Positions 34,872 through 46,400 of a stretch of 64,000 bases of DNA are shown here, in pieces. How positions within the stretch are numbered: the first letter of the stretch is position 1; every line of letters starts with the position of its first letter. The stretch covers positions 36,090,501 through 36,154,500 of the forward strand of contig CM065387.1 in assembly GCA_033060915.1 (NCBI GenBank), written 5' to 3'. The notes beneath the pieces were generated by a model. That model was given only the letters and a program-made list of their open reading frames with translations, ran no database searches and was not told the DNA's origin. Both the position numbers and the translations under genes were made by a program. This stretch comes from Euryodendron excelsum (Eukaryota; Streptophyta; Magnoliopsida; Ericales; Pentaphylacaceae).

Positions 34872-37410
34872 ATTGTTCTCATTGTAAGTTTGCCTACAAT
34901 CCAATCTGAAGTCAAGAAGGATTGTTGGCATTTGGAAAATGGCTTCTTAAGTATATAACTGGAAGAGTTAATTGTAAAATCAAAATCACGTGCATTAGAA
35001 ACCTACTCAAAAGATTTGATATGTGAAACTCAAAACTACTAAGCAATCCTACGACCACATTAATAAAATTGGATGGTGATGATTAAGGTACTTCTCTTCA
35101 TACTAAACTTTATAGTAGCATGATTAGTTGTATATTTTGCTTAACCATAGATTGCATTTGATGAATGTATGTTTTCCAAATCTCATGCAAATCCTAAGTA
35201 TCCATACATTATGACTGCTAACAGTATTGAACATGTGTAATTCTTTAATTTGATTGATTTTGATGATGTATATGTACTATGTATTTCATGTTGAGCATGG
35301 ACAATCCATTATCTTGAGTGCTTAGCTTGTTATATACATTTGATAATGTATATGAATCTTTTGAAATCAATTATATAACTACTTGCTGCATTTCATGGCA
35401 TTCAAAAATTATTTCTGCATTTTATGAGAAAAAGAGTCAACTCCTCTTATCAAATGAGTTGACTCCTGTTGTCAGATTGCTCAGAAGGCTTTTCATGTAG
35501 AAAATGAGTTGACCCCTAGGCATATTCATAATTGTGTTTGAATCTTATTTGCATCAATCATGTACATACATTATGCATGAATTTCAAACCTCATTGTTAA
35601 CCAATCTTCATCAATTGCATTTCCAAACACCAAGAATGACTTTTGCCTCTCATTCTACCTATTCAAAATTTTCAAATCAACCTTTGTCTACCCAAACCTC
35701 TCACAAAGAAGAAAAGAGTCAAGGAGAAAAATATATGAACATGGAATTATGAGATATTGTGCACCAGAAATGAAAAGCAAGAAAAAGAAAGGGAAAGATG
35801 AATCCTCTCAAATGACAAAGAAATACTGTTGAAAAATAAGAGGATGATTGACTTGGAAATGATCCTTATTTTGAGAAGATATCTACAAAGGAAAGGTATG
35901 AACTTGAAATACTTCTTTAGAAAAGTTATCAAAGGAAGATGGATCAAATTTGAATATATTTATGATGTTGAACTGATCTTTATGCGGGCTTATCTATTTC
36001 AGACCAAGATCACTTTGACAACATATATAGTGATTTATATGGCTGAAACTGAGAAGATCTTGTTTGCATTATGAAATGATCTTGACCAAGATTTTTTAAA
36101 TTCTTTAAAGTGGATTCAAAAGAGGAAGCAAAGAAGAAGTTGATATCAAAGACTGATGCGTATAATCAGTCTACTCCAAAGAGAATGAGATACCAGTTGA
36201 ATGAAGATTTGGTTTTTCAATCAAGAACTGGATATTATTCTGAGGGGGAGGATACTCTCATCAAGATGAACTTCTAAAGCAAGAAGAAGAAATTTCAAGA
36301 GCTGCAAAGAACATTCTTTTCATGATAAAATTTTCTGAAAATTGTCAAATAGATGTCCCAATGGGCATGATGAAGGAGATGAAGAAATATCAAGAGATTA
36401 TGGCTGCAAGAAACAAAGCAAAAGAGGAGATTAGAAGAGCTTGTACTATGGACTACGCTCTAGTAAGAAAGAACTCAAGCAATAGTTTATCGGTAGAAGA
36501 ATATGAAAAAGAAAGCACTTCATTCTCTGACAAGGAAAAGATTGTTTCTGATGAAAAACCACCTGCAGAAATTCAGCTAGTCACTCCTGCTCAAACCTGA
36601 CAAACTTTTACTCCTAAAAACATCCCCAAAGCCAAGGCCATACTATATTAGACCAAGAACCTTATCTTTCAAACTCTCCAAAGATCCAATCGATATGACC
36701 TATTCCCCACTTGCATGATTTTGCATTAGCATTACATTGCTGCATTTTAAATTTTCTGATTACATGGGTTGTGATCTTAATGGAAAATTATTTTGGTTCG
36801 TGAATGTTAAATGACTATCATTCATTTTTAATATTTTACATGCTAGTTTATGTTTGATGCTTAATATTCTTTTTGATTTTGATGGAATAATATCTTAATT
36901 GTTTGAATGAACTTTCTATGTTATAGTCCACACTACTTAAGTATTTGCTACTTGGTTGTTGATACACTCTAAAGAATTATCATTCTATCTTAATATTTTT
37001 GGCTATTGTACTTGTTATAAGTCTCTCATAAATTATTTTTGATAAGTTGACAAAAAAGGGAGAGAATTATTGTATGTCATAGCAAAGAGAAATCCTTTAT
37101 TAAGGGGGAGAGATAATCCATTTGAAAACAAGGGAGAAATATTTGTGTACATGATTTTATATCTTCCATAGGGGGAGAAATATTTTTTATTGAGGAGAAA
37201 ATGTGGAATATGAATGAATCCTTTCTATCCTAAATTTGCATTCTATTTTTATTGTTCTTTTTTGATTGATTGACAAAAAGGGGGAAAAATACTTCTTGAA
37301 AAATATATGAAAATGTGAAAGAAATATTATGTGTAAAGAGTATTCTTATTCTAATATGCTTCATTTATATTGACCTTAATTGCATATATTTTTAAGATTT
37401 TGTCATCATA
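34872..37410 (+). other. Copia interior without pol
   Basis: About 2.5 kb between gag and the polypurine tract. I find no protease, integrase, reverse transcriptase or RNase H motif in any frame. A GAGTTGAC-rich patch at 35435-35520 resembles the LTR boxes. The open frame 36322-36600 (92 codons, charged, helical style, with EEIRRACTMDYALVRKNSSN) may be the remnant of an extra 3' gene such as those of SIRE-type elements, but I cannot confirm that. GGGGGAG words recur at 36245, 37081, 37160 and 37275. Confidence 0.6.
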
Positions 37411-37423
37411 AAAAAGGGGGAGA
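37411..37423 (+). other. Polypurine tract of the copia element
   Basis: AAAAAGGGGGAGA lies directly before the 3' LTR, where plus-strand DNA synthesis is primed. Confidence 0.88.
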
Positions 37424-37424
37424 T

Positions 37425-39428
37425 TGTTGACTTAAAGTTGATCCTCATGTTGATTTTGATGATAACAAAATCATGTAGTTGTTATCTAATGATTTCACTT
37501 GAGTGCGTAGATTAGATTATAATCATTTGATAACAAGAAAATAATTGAGCTAGTCGGTTGAGTATCTAACAAGAAGATTACTTAGGTAATCTTATCCTTG
37601 AAAAGTGTGAAGATGCTCAAGGAGTTCAACAAGTATTGAAAAAAAGGATGCAAGTGCTGACACTTGAAGAAGATATAAAGTTTGGATATGCATATGTTTG
37701 GCAACATTCATGGCCAACTTATTTACTATGAAAACCCATAATCCTCATGGCCATATCAAATCTACTATAATATTAATTGTATAAGAAAAGGGGAGTAAAT
37801 GCTTGTATGCTCTGAGGCATAAAACACAAAAGAAAAAAGGAGTAAGTTTCTACTTATCACATTGGAAGATATTGAAGAACTTGTGTTGAGAAGCTTGTCA
37901 AGAAGGATCAAAGATTGATGAACTATGATGAGTTGATACATTCAGCAATCTCATAGTTACAACCTCATTTAGATGACTCTTATAAGACATGGAAGCTCAC
38001 CTTGGAAGATTTGAATATGTCTTGAAAGTATTGATAAGAAATCACAAGAGTTGGAAGCTTCATTGAAAATTATGTTAAAGTCCTAAATAGATGGAAGAAG
38101 TTATAGAATAAATCAAGTTGATGAAGATCAAGTAAAGAAATTGAAGAAGTTCAGATAAGCATGAAAGATCAGTTGAAGAAAAGAGATCACAAGTCTTAGA
38201 AGTTCTCTTAAAGATTTTGAAGAAGACTTGGATCAATGGAAGAAGTGATGTTGATTGAAAAACTCTAAATATAATCAAAAGTGTATTAATTTCATCTTGA
38301 AGAGTTGAAGGTGTTCTTGAAGTCAACATGTCTTGAAGAAGTCTTTTCAAGCCTTAGAAACCTTAGTTGGATGATCCTTAAAGAGTTTAAAGATATTGAA
38401 GAAGATTGAAGAAGTATTGCAAAAGTTAAAGATTTTCTTAAAAAGAGTCGACCCCTCAAGCAAAATAGTCGACTTACTCAAATAGAGGCTGAAAATTCTG
38501 ATGGGAATCAAAAGAGTCGACCCCTCACTCTAAAGAGTCGACTAATTCAAACAGAGAGTTCATTTTGCAGTCTCAGACAAAAAGAGTCGACCCCTGCAAC
38601 AAAAGAGTCGACTCATTTAAAGCAGCGACTATATTTTTTAACGTTATACTCCGCCGTTTTCGTATCCAATGGTCTCCCATCCATCACCAATGGCTAGAAT
38701 CAACTCAAGGCCATATATATAAGATTCCCAACACATATATGGAAAAGAAGAACAAGAGAAGAATACAAGATCAAGTGATATAAAATGAGATTTCATCTCA
38801 TACATCTTATACTCTGTTTTTATTCATTTTGAGGGTTCTTGAGTGAGCTGAAAATTTGTTTATCTATTTTTTGAGAGAGAGTTATTCATTGTACAACCTT
38901 CATCTATTATTGGGTTGGTTTGTAAACTTGTGAGTTTGAGTGTTCTTGAGAAAAACACTTGTGAATTTGGGTGTAGCTTGGGAAAAACACTTGTAAGTTT
39001 GAGTGAAGCTTGGACAAAATCACTTGTAAGTTTGAGTGAAGCTTAGACAAAATCACTCATAAGTTTGAAAGAAGCTTCGACAAAATCTCTTGGTTTTTGA
39101 GAGCTTGGAAAAGAGTTATTGTAAGAGTGAGCTGGGCACTTGTAGCAAAACTAGCAACTGTGTAAAGGATTTTACATAGTGGAATACCTTCGAGAGGATC
39201 GAGGAAGAGAGGACGTAGGCAAGGTTTGGCCGAACCTCTATAAATTTGGTGTTCTTCATCTCTTTGCTCATATTACTTCCTTGCATTGCATCTTATTATT
39301 TGCTTGCTTGGTTATTAGTTTGATTGCTCATTGCTACATTGCTTGATCAGGTTTTATTTGCATTGTTTGTTATAAATTTTATAAAACCCAATTCATCCCT
39401 CCTTTTGGGTTGCCTACTTGGGCCAACA
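37425..39428 (+). repeat. Copia 3' LTR (2004 bp)
   Basis: It aligns along its length with the 5' LTR but has one copy of the 156-bp segment, three pairs of GAGTCGAC boxes (about 38443-38612) and five units of the 32-bp repeat (38936-39087). The two LTRs have thus changed in repeat number as well as by substitution since insertion. Confidence 0.93.
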
Positions 39429-39965
39429 GTGGAGGGTACATATTTAATATTGATGTGCCATATGTCTTGGCTTCGTGGAGGACATATAGAAATTCGATAT
39501 TATAATTCAAAGCTGTTTTAGAATATATCTATGTATATATTGAATAAGAAATTTGCGAACTATTTTATGATGCTATAACTGTTTTTCTTAGCTATTTATA
39601 TCTGTTTTATTGTCTTAAAATTTTTAATTCAAACTTACTGTGTTGTTGGATAATACACTGCTGACTGTTGAGTTTCATAGCTCACCCTGTTTTTTTGAGA
39701 AATATTCTAGATGTTTACTTGAAGAAAAACATCTACTCAAGGGTTTTGAGGGACTCCCACAAGAGCCGGGGTAATTTTAATAATTTAAGATTGTAAATTT
39801 AAGTTTTGTAATAAAGTTTAATCTAAGTGGTTAAAATGTTTTTTATGATTTTATAGTGTGAGCATTTGGTTAATAGATTATTTTATCTAGTCTCGTGTTT
39901 GTTTAGCAGATCACTTCACGCCTTTAAATTTTTCAGGGTATAAAAATCTCGGGGGTGACATAACC

Positions 39966-41337
39966 CTTCAACCCATTGAGTTTTGCTTTTCTTTCCCACA
40001 TTTAATTGAGCTTCCACCATCCTCCCTCGCAATTGCTTAGTTAATTCGACTTAACTAAGCATTAACAGCTTCATTTAAAAAAAATATATGTTAGAATCAC
40101 AAGTGCATTCATGCATCATGAGTAGCCACGCTATACAAGAAATTATTCTGTCCTTTTAAAGCATTCTCACCCCTCCTTTCATAATATAGTGAGTCCCACA
40201 TTTGCTTAGGTGAAACTAGGCATGTTTGGATTCCACTTAACTGAGGAATTTTATTGCATTATGAGAGGAAGGGTAACGTGGTACTCTAGGACTGAATAAT
40301 TTTTCTCCCGCAGAACAAATTTTAGGGGCAAAACTAACTTCTGGGAGAGGGACGGCATGGCACCCCAACTTTTGATTGCCCGTTCTAATTATTGTGTATA
40401 CATATAATGTCCTAGCAATAATCTATTCTGTTGGCATTCATTACAATTTAAAACCCTTCATAAGGTCCTTAACCAGATAAAATAATAATGCAGTTGTATA
40501 ATAGACTATGAATTTTTTTTTGGGTTGGTAGAAACAATTAATTATTTTTATTTCTTTCATATTTTGTTGAGTTAAATAGAAGCTAGTTTTATTTTTCATA
40601 TAAAAATTTAGTCCAAATTTCACATGCTGAAACTCGGAAATATATGCTACATGCAAAATTTGCGTACAGAATTTCATAAAGAATGATGGGAATATTTGTC
40701 ATCCCTCTATTTCAAACTAAAATACTCACTACTTTTAACTCATAATATATTTGTGGGTTTCCTTTGCTTGTCACAAAAATTAATAATTTCGAAAACATCA
40801 CTGTCACATCATTATTGTTGAAGAACTCATGGGTCTGACTCAACCTTGAAAACTGACTTTCAAAGTAAGAGTTGTCTAAAAGTACATATGGAGATAAGAA
40901 CACTTGTATTTAGGCGATGTTAGATTTCACTTATAATTTCAATTAAAATTTTTAAATAAAATATTCGTATGAACAAAATTGTTTATATAATAATTATACA
41001 AATAGTGTATTTAAATTTTACATTTCATGTTTTGGCACTCCAACTGAAAACCCTGGTTCTGTCCTTGATGCCAATCGCTATGTTTTAGTTGAGAGAGAGA
41101 GTGTGAGAGAGAGGGCACCCACAATTCAGGCAAAGTTTTGCTTTAGTCAAGCTTTGCGCAATCAGTACTCGTTAGTAATACAGTGTAATATTTTGTGATA
41201 ATATGAAACTAAACGAAAAGATTTGAAGGCCGAAATAATTCCATTTTTTTTAAAATACATGTACAATGAATCAAAGGATTAAAGTTCTACATATCAAACT
41301 GAATTTTTTTTTTAGAGTAGTGCATTTAATCAAACTT
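39966..41337. other. Intergenic region
   Basis: No gene is supported. AT-rich DNA with poly-T runs and a GA tract at 41090-41114. Confidence 0.4.
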
Positions 41338-41340
41338 TAA

Positions 41341-41569
41341 CAGCCTGTTTGGTACTGGAAAGAGGGAAAAGAAAATAATTAAATTTTTTCCTTTCCCTAT
41401 ATGATTCAAGAGAAAAAAGAAAAAACAATCATTCTCTCTTTTTCTCACTCTTCTTTTCTCTCACTTTTTATTTTTTTTATTTTCTTTATAAAACCAAATA
41501 GAAAAAAGAATAACTTTTCCTTCTTTTTCTCTTTCCTATCCATTCCCTCCTCCCAGTTCAGAACGGGCT
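41341..41569. mobile_element. Harbinger-like MITE
   Basis: A block of about 229 bp bounded by CAGCCTGTTTGGTACTGG on the left and, read inward from the right on the other strand, AGCCCGTTCTGAACTGGGAG. TAA stands at both edges (41338-41340 and 41570-41572). The interior is purine-rich on one half and pyrimidine-rich on the other, with no coding capacity. The core TGTTTGGTAC is shared with the terminus of the 10.4-kb Harbinger element. Confidence 0.6.
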
Positions 41570-41572
41570 TAA

Positions 41573-41732
41573 AATATAATAGATCCTAATTTCAGAAAAT
41601 AAAAAACAATATGAATGTTAGTGTATGATTGCGCACACACTGGCAGTATCCACACTTAACCCGCTCAATCCCATTTACCTGGGTCCTGGGTACGCTTTGA
41701 CCAGCAGTAGATTAATGTGACATAGAATGAAA

Positions 41733-41776
<44 letters not shown>

Positions 41777-44700
41777 TAAAGCTTCAATACTTCAGATCCA
41801 TCCATGTCGAAACATAAAACAAAATGGAAGGAACTAGGCCCATCACTGTTTAATTACCAAACAATTCTTTTCCACTCACCCATTAAGAAAGAGAAAAGAA
41901 AAGAAAATGGTTCTAAAAAATTTGGCTGCTTAGGAGATAATTAAAAAAAACACAGCATGAAAACCAACAAGTGAACCATCCAACCGAGCGCGCAACGAAT
42001 GCCGTTTGAATTCCATTTTTGCACTTTCTGACTTCCTTCGAATTCGTTTAAAGCCAATGACAGAAAACAAGAACCTTCCTTTAATCGCGGTAGATTGCAA
42101 ATGCATGCCCTTTGGAGACAAAATGGTCCAAACTACCCCTCCTACACATTTGCAAAGTTTGGGAAAAGAAAAAAAACTCAGATTCTGCAGCCAATACAAG
42201 TAATATTTACATAGAGCTTCTTATCATCGGCTTTAATATTCTGTAATTCAGTTTAACAATAATAATGAAACAAAAACGAATAAAAAAAAATGCCTAAACC
42301 ATGCATCTTATGCCCCAAGACATCTATAAATAATATTTTATTTGGTTTATAAGGACGTATATTCAATGGTGAAGTAGTAACGTAATTTCATTTGGGTAAC
42401 GGTACCCTTGTCGAGTACTTATTTTTTAGCATTTGATTTCAGTAATTTTGCTAGTACAGCCTTTATTTTCTCGTAATTGATTCCAGTTATTTTGCTAGCA
42501 AATTGTATTTCTCTTCCCAAATGAATGTAGTAGGCTTCTTTGCAGCATATTAGTCATCCACAAAATCTGAAGATCTACATGCATAAATAATTTATGGGCA
42601 GTTGAATTTGATAAACGATTTGTGTAGCTGATCTGTAATTAAGGAAAAATAAAAATGCATTTGACCGCTTTGAGAACCAAGGGTTAAAAAAAAAAAAAAA
42701 TTATCGAGGATTTAACTGAAGCTCAAGATATTCACAAGAAGAAAAAGAAAGAAAATTATTTCAAAATTTGATGGACAGTAACCCCCTGTTTTCTATTTTG
42801 GATATATACTAATACGGAGAAATATTAAAATTATTGAAGAAAAAGGAATTTGTTCGGACACCCACGCGATGAAAGATTATTTATTAGCTTTGTTTCGGGT
42901 AAAGATGTTAGCAAATTCATTCATCACGAGCCGGACGATAGATGACTACTACACCCGACAACAACCTTCTAATTTTTTTTTTTGAACTCTTCATTTTGGG
43001 TAAATTAGAGTTTGACCCTCTCTAGTTAAGCTGATATTCAACTCGCAACCCTAGTCTTTGGATGCCATCAACCCGCCCTTCTCTCTCTCTCTCTCTCTCT
43101 CTCAACCATCACGGCATCCATTCCCAGCCAACACCACCAAAGCCTTTGTTCAGCCAGATCACCTTCAAGTTCTAATGCTACCATCTCCACCACGTTACCA
43201 CCATAAAGTACCGTAAACCAACTCTGATTCACCAAACCCACCTCTATTTAAAAACTCCACTCTACCCAAACCAAACTTGTCAAACCCCATTACTCGCCTT
43301 AACTACTTCGATCACCACCCTCCATTCCCTAGATCTCACCGTTACCATCTATCGGCAAACATACAAAACACACCAACCATCACCTCTAGCTTCCGCTGCT
43401 AATGCCCAACTAATCCTTCGAACAATTAACAAAGTTGCAGAACCATACATCAAAAACCTAACCTTTGCTCTCTCCGCCCAATTCAACCACAATCGTAGCA
43501 GCATGTCTCCATCACCCCTGGCCTTTCAATTAAACTCCCATTCCCACTCTCCAACCGATGATCCAACATCAAATTGCCTACCATGGACCTCGTAAACACC
43601 TAATCCCTCTCATCTCGATCATCCTACAGCAACATCTCCATGGCTTCACGGCCACCCCGTCTCTATAATAATCTTCACAACACAAGCAAAGTTTTGTCAC
43701 TATCAAGTTTCAACAGTCAAATCTTCAACAGGGTTCCCGACTAACATCCCAATAGATTCAGTGATCAGGCAGTCAAAAGTGCTGCATACCAAAGTTAGGG
43801 TTGCAAGTTGAAACAAGCCTTAAAGAGTGTAAAACTAGGAAAATGAAAACCAAATAAGGAGAACCATTCATTGAGCTAACAAAGATATTATAGTATGCAG
43901 GGGAATTGCGAAATATAGCCTCAGTAACATCTTATTCACACCCAGATCATTGAATTTCTCTCTTCTTATTACAGTTACCATTTTGTTTCCTTTTTATCAT
44001 TGAAGCAGGAGAATTGCACGGATTGTTAATGATGAATAATGAACATCTACATTGACACAAGCGATTTTGCCTCGAGCCAATTTCTGTTCATGAAATGTAA
44101 AAATATTAATTTCTCTTCTTTTTTTAGTGTCTTGAGTTTGGTCAAGTAAAACATAAATTTCTAGCAATGTCGCCAAGTGTTTGAATTTTTTTTTGACAGT
44201 TTTGGAAAGCAATAATGACAAGTTCACCCTGTTTTGGCACTTCAACTCAGCTCTCTTACCAAATATTCGAACTCATGTATGGAAACAGTGAGAAACTTTC
44301 TTGCCAAATACTGTGGCGGTAACTCATCCGTTTTATTTATTACAATATAGTGAAATTTTATTTTCAAGGAGGAATTCCAACTACTAATTCGAGTAGAAAC
44401 AGGTATGCTTATAGGATTATAGTATTTGGTGCATCAAGATAAGTGAAGTTTGAAGAGGAACGACCTCTAAATTCAATAGAAATTATTATCTTATCACCAC
44501 ATTTTGAATTTTACTAAATTAGAACCAAACTTCTCTCTCCTACAAGAACTTAAATAGGAATCAACAGGTTAACAGACCAGAGACATCACTGAAACTTTAC
44601 ACCAAATATGCAAGCATGAGACCGTGTTCTTGAACCCACTGCTTTTTGCTTAACATGAATGAACTGGACATCATGGTATTCAGGGATCTAAAAGCAAGAA

Positions 44701-46400
44701 ATTTTGTTGACTCGGGAATAACCAAAAGAATGTGTTCCAGGATCATACCCACAGTAATTTTAGTGTTTTGAACAGCCTACACTTGACCATTGAACTATAT
44801 ATGACAGTAAAATCCTTGATGTTTATTCCTTGCAAATCCAAATTAAATTGTACTCATGTACCTCAGTACTTTTCATCTCCTACTTCCCACTAAGCTTATT
44901 TCGAAGAGGGGATGGGGAATAAAAAAAAATGGAAGTCTAGTGGGTGAATTTTAAGTTCCTTTATTCATCTCCTACTTCCCACTAAGCTTATTTCCTCAGA
45001 TATAAGTTCCGTTATTCATTAGCAAACATTAAGGTAACTTCTGCTTATAAATGGCAGTCTAGTGGGTGAATTTTAGAGTTGCCATGGGCAGGGTCGTAAA
45101 AACTAGTTGACCTATGGACACGTTTCCATAACATGATCAGTTTAAATTGGTCACATCACCATCCACATGGGGCAGTGAGAAAATAATAAAAATATTTGGG
45201 GGCATTACTTATTAGCAAGATTTTTTTTGGTTGCTTTTGTTAATTTTATTGGGAAAAACACGCTACGAGGCTGTTCCAATCACACGGACAGTTCTATACA
45301 GCCCTGGAATGTTGCACAATAGGAAGCACGCTCAAGTAGATCAGGTCATTTGGAATCGCGATACATCTCTGTATATGAAAATGAGTTTTTTTAATAAAAT
45401 GACGATTATACAAATTTCCGTTATTATAAACATTATGATAAATTACTCCATAAACTTATAATGTTGAACTAATTATGCAAAAACATAGAATCCAGGGTAT
45501 CCCATAAAATTAAAGCTATTTATGTAATATGATACTTAAATTTTGTTCCAAAACTATCTTTTTAGAGATTATTTCATGTATTTGATTTGTATTCACAAGA
45601 AAGAAATTGAAGTGATAGGGGGAAAAATCCTATTGATTGCCGGATTAGTATTTTGAAACACGTGCACCATTTCGTGGTCTGTGGGTTGGAGAAGAATTAG
45701 CGTTCCCGATAAACACCAGTTCATTGAAAATCAAATTGTTTTCTAACTACATATGCTGTCAATTCTCTTAACAAAGAGAACTTTGTTGTCAAGAACAAAC
45801 TATGCACATGACTATAATGAACAGGTTGAAATTAAAAGAAAATTAGAAACAATTACTCTAAACGATAATGAAACCTGTTGGAATAGATTGTTTCAAAAGG
45901 AATCCCTCAGGTTGAATGTTTCATATTATGGAGGCATTATCCAGATGGGATATGTTGAACGTTACAGAACACTGAATGATTTGGATTGAATACATAGCTT
46001 CCAATACGAAAAAGACTGATAGTAGTTGTGCTCATTATGCATTTGTATAAAGCAGTTTGATTTTACTTGGGGTCTTTCATTATACAACTACAAGGATGAT
46101 TTTGAAGGTTTACTTATCAAAAGAAAAAGGACTGAGTTTGAAGGATTACTGCTACTTAAATTCATAATACCACCAATCATCCATGTTGTAGCGTGCCTCA
46201 CAAGAAGCCCAAGCCAGGGAGTAACTATAAATACTTGTTGGTTCCACTCTTTTCTTAATTTTGTTGGAAGTTTAATTTGTCCGATATTTCACTAATTCAG
46301 GTTGGAAGTTATTAATTAATACCAGGTTTAAGCCAGGTTCAATATTTCTACAGTTGACGTACCAAATACCCATTGTAATTATCTGAGATACAAAGTCACA
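41573..46400. other. Intergenic region with microsatellites and fragments
   Basis: No gene is supported. Notable items are a GA microsatellite (41736-41773), a TC run (43079-43103), and a C- and A-rich stretch at 43100-43700 that may be transposon debris. A block at 44874-45074 has CATCTCCTACTTCCCACTAA twice (44874 and 44966) and AGTCTAGTGGGTGAATTTTA twice (44933 and 45056). The frames at 45231-45461, 45753-45989 and 46026-46295 have no family signature. Confidence 0.4.
41736..41773 (+). repeat. GA microsatellite
   Basis: About 19 uninterrupted GA units. Confidence 0.95.

Larger units (their letters stand above)
30872..39428 (+). mobile_element. Copia LTR retrotransposon (SIRE-like gag), non-autonomous
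   Basis: An 8.56-kb element in plus orientation. Left LTR 30872-33234 and right LTR 37425-39428 both begin TGTTGACT and end CTTGGGCCAACA. A primer-binding site TGGTATCAGAGC (initiator Met tRNA) follows at 33237-33248, and a polypurine tract AAAAAGGGGGAGA lies at 37411-37423. The 4.2-kb interior has a gag-type frame (33291-34871) with stops and then about 2.5 kb without protease, integrase, reverse transcriptase or RNase H that I can recognise. The gag style, with UBN2-type capsid domain and two zinc knuckles, fits the SIRE/Maximus group of copia. No target duplication is seen (AGAGT on the left, GTGGA on the right). The first 190 bases of the two LTRs differ at roughly one position in ten by eye, so the insertion is old. 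Confidence 0.93.
29190..39960 (+). mobile_element. Solo LTR, gypsy-like, interrupted by a copia element
   Basis: The LTR starts TGGAACACCCGA at 29190 and ends CTCGGGGGTGACA at 39960, with a perfect TAACC target duplication at 29185-29189 and 39961-39965. Without the copia insertion (30872-39428) it is about 2.2 kb. A TATA box, TATAAAAAGG, lies at 29509-29518 and is followed by leader-like sequence. The TGNNACACCCG...GGGGTGACA ends resemble LTRs of plant gypsy elements of the Tekay/Del kind, but no internal domain is present, so superfamily assignment rests on the ends only. A single LTR with a matching 5-bp duplication means the original element was reduced by recombination between its LTRs. 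Confidence 0.82.

Noticed and set aside
43079..43720. Possible gene start after a TC tract
   Set aside because: The C/A-rich stretch has stops in all frames within short distance and no splice-consistent protein.
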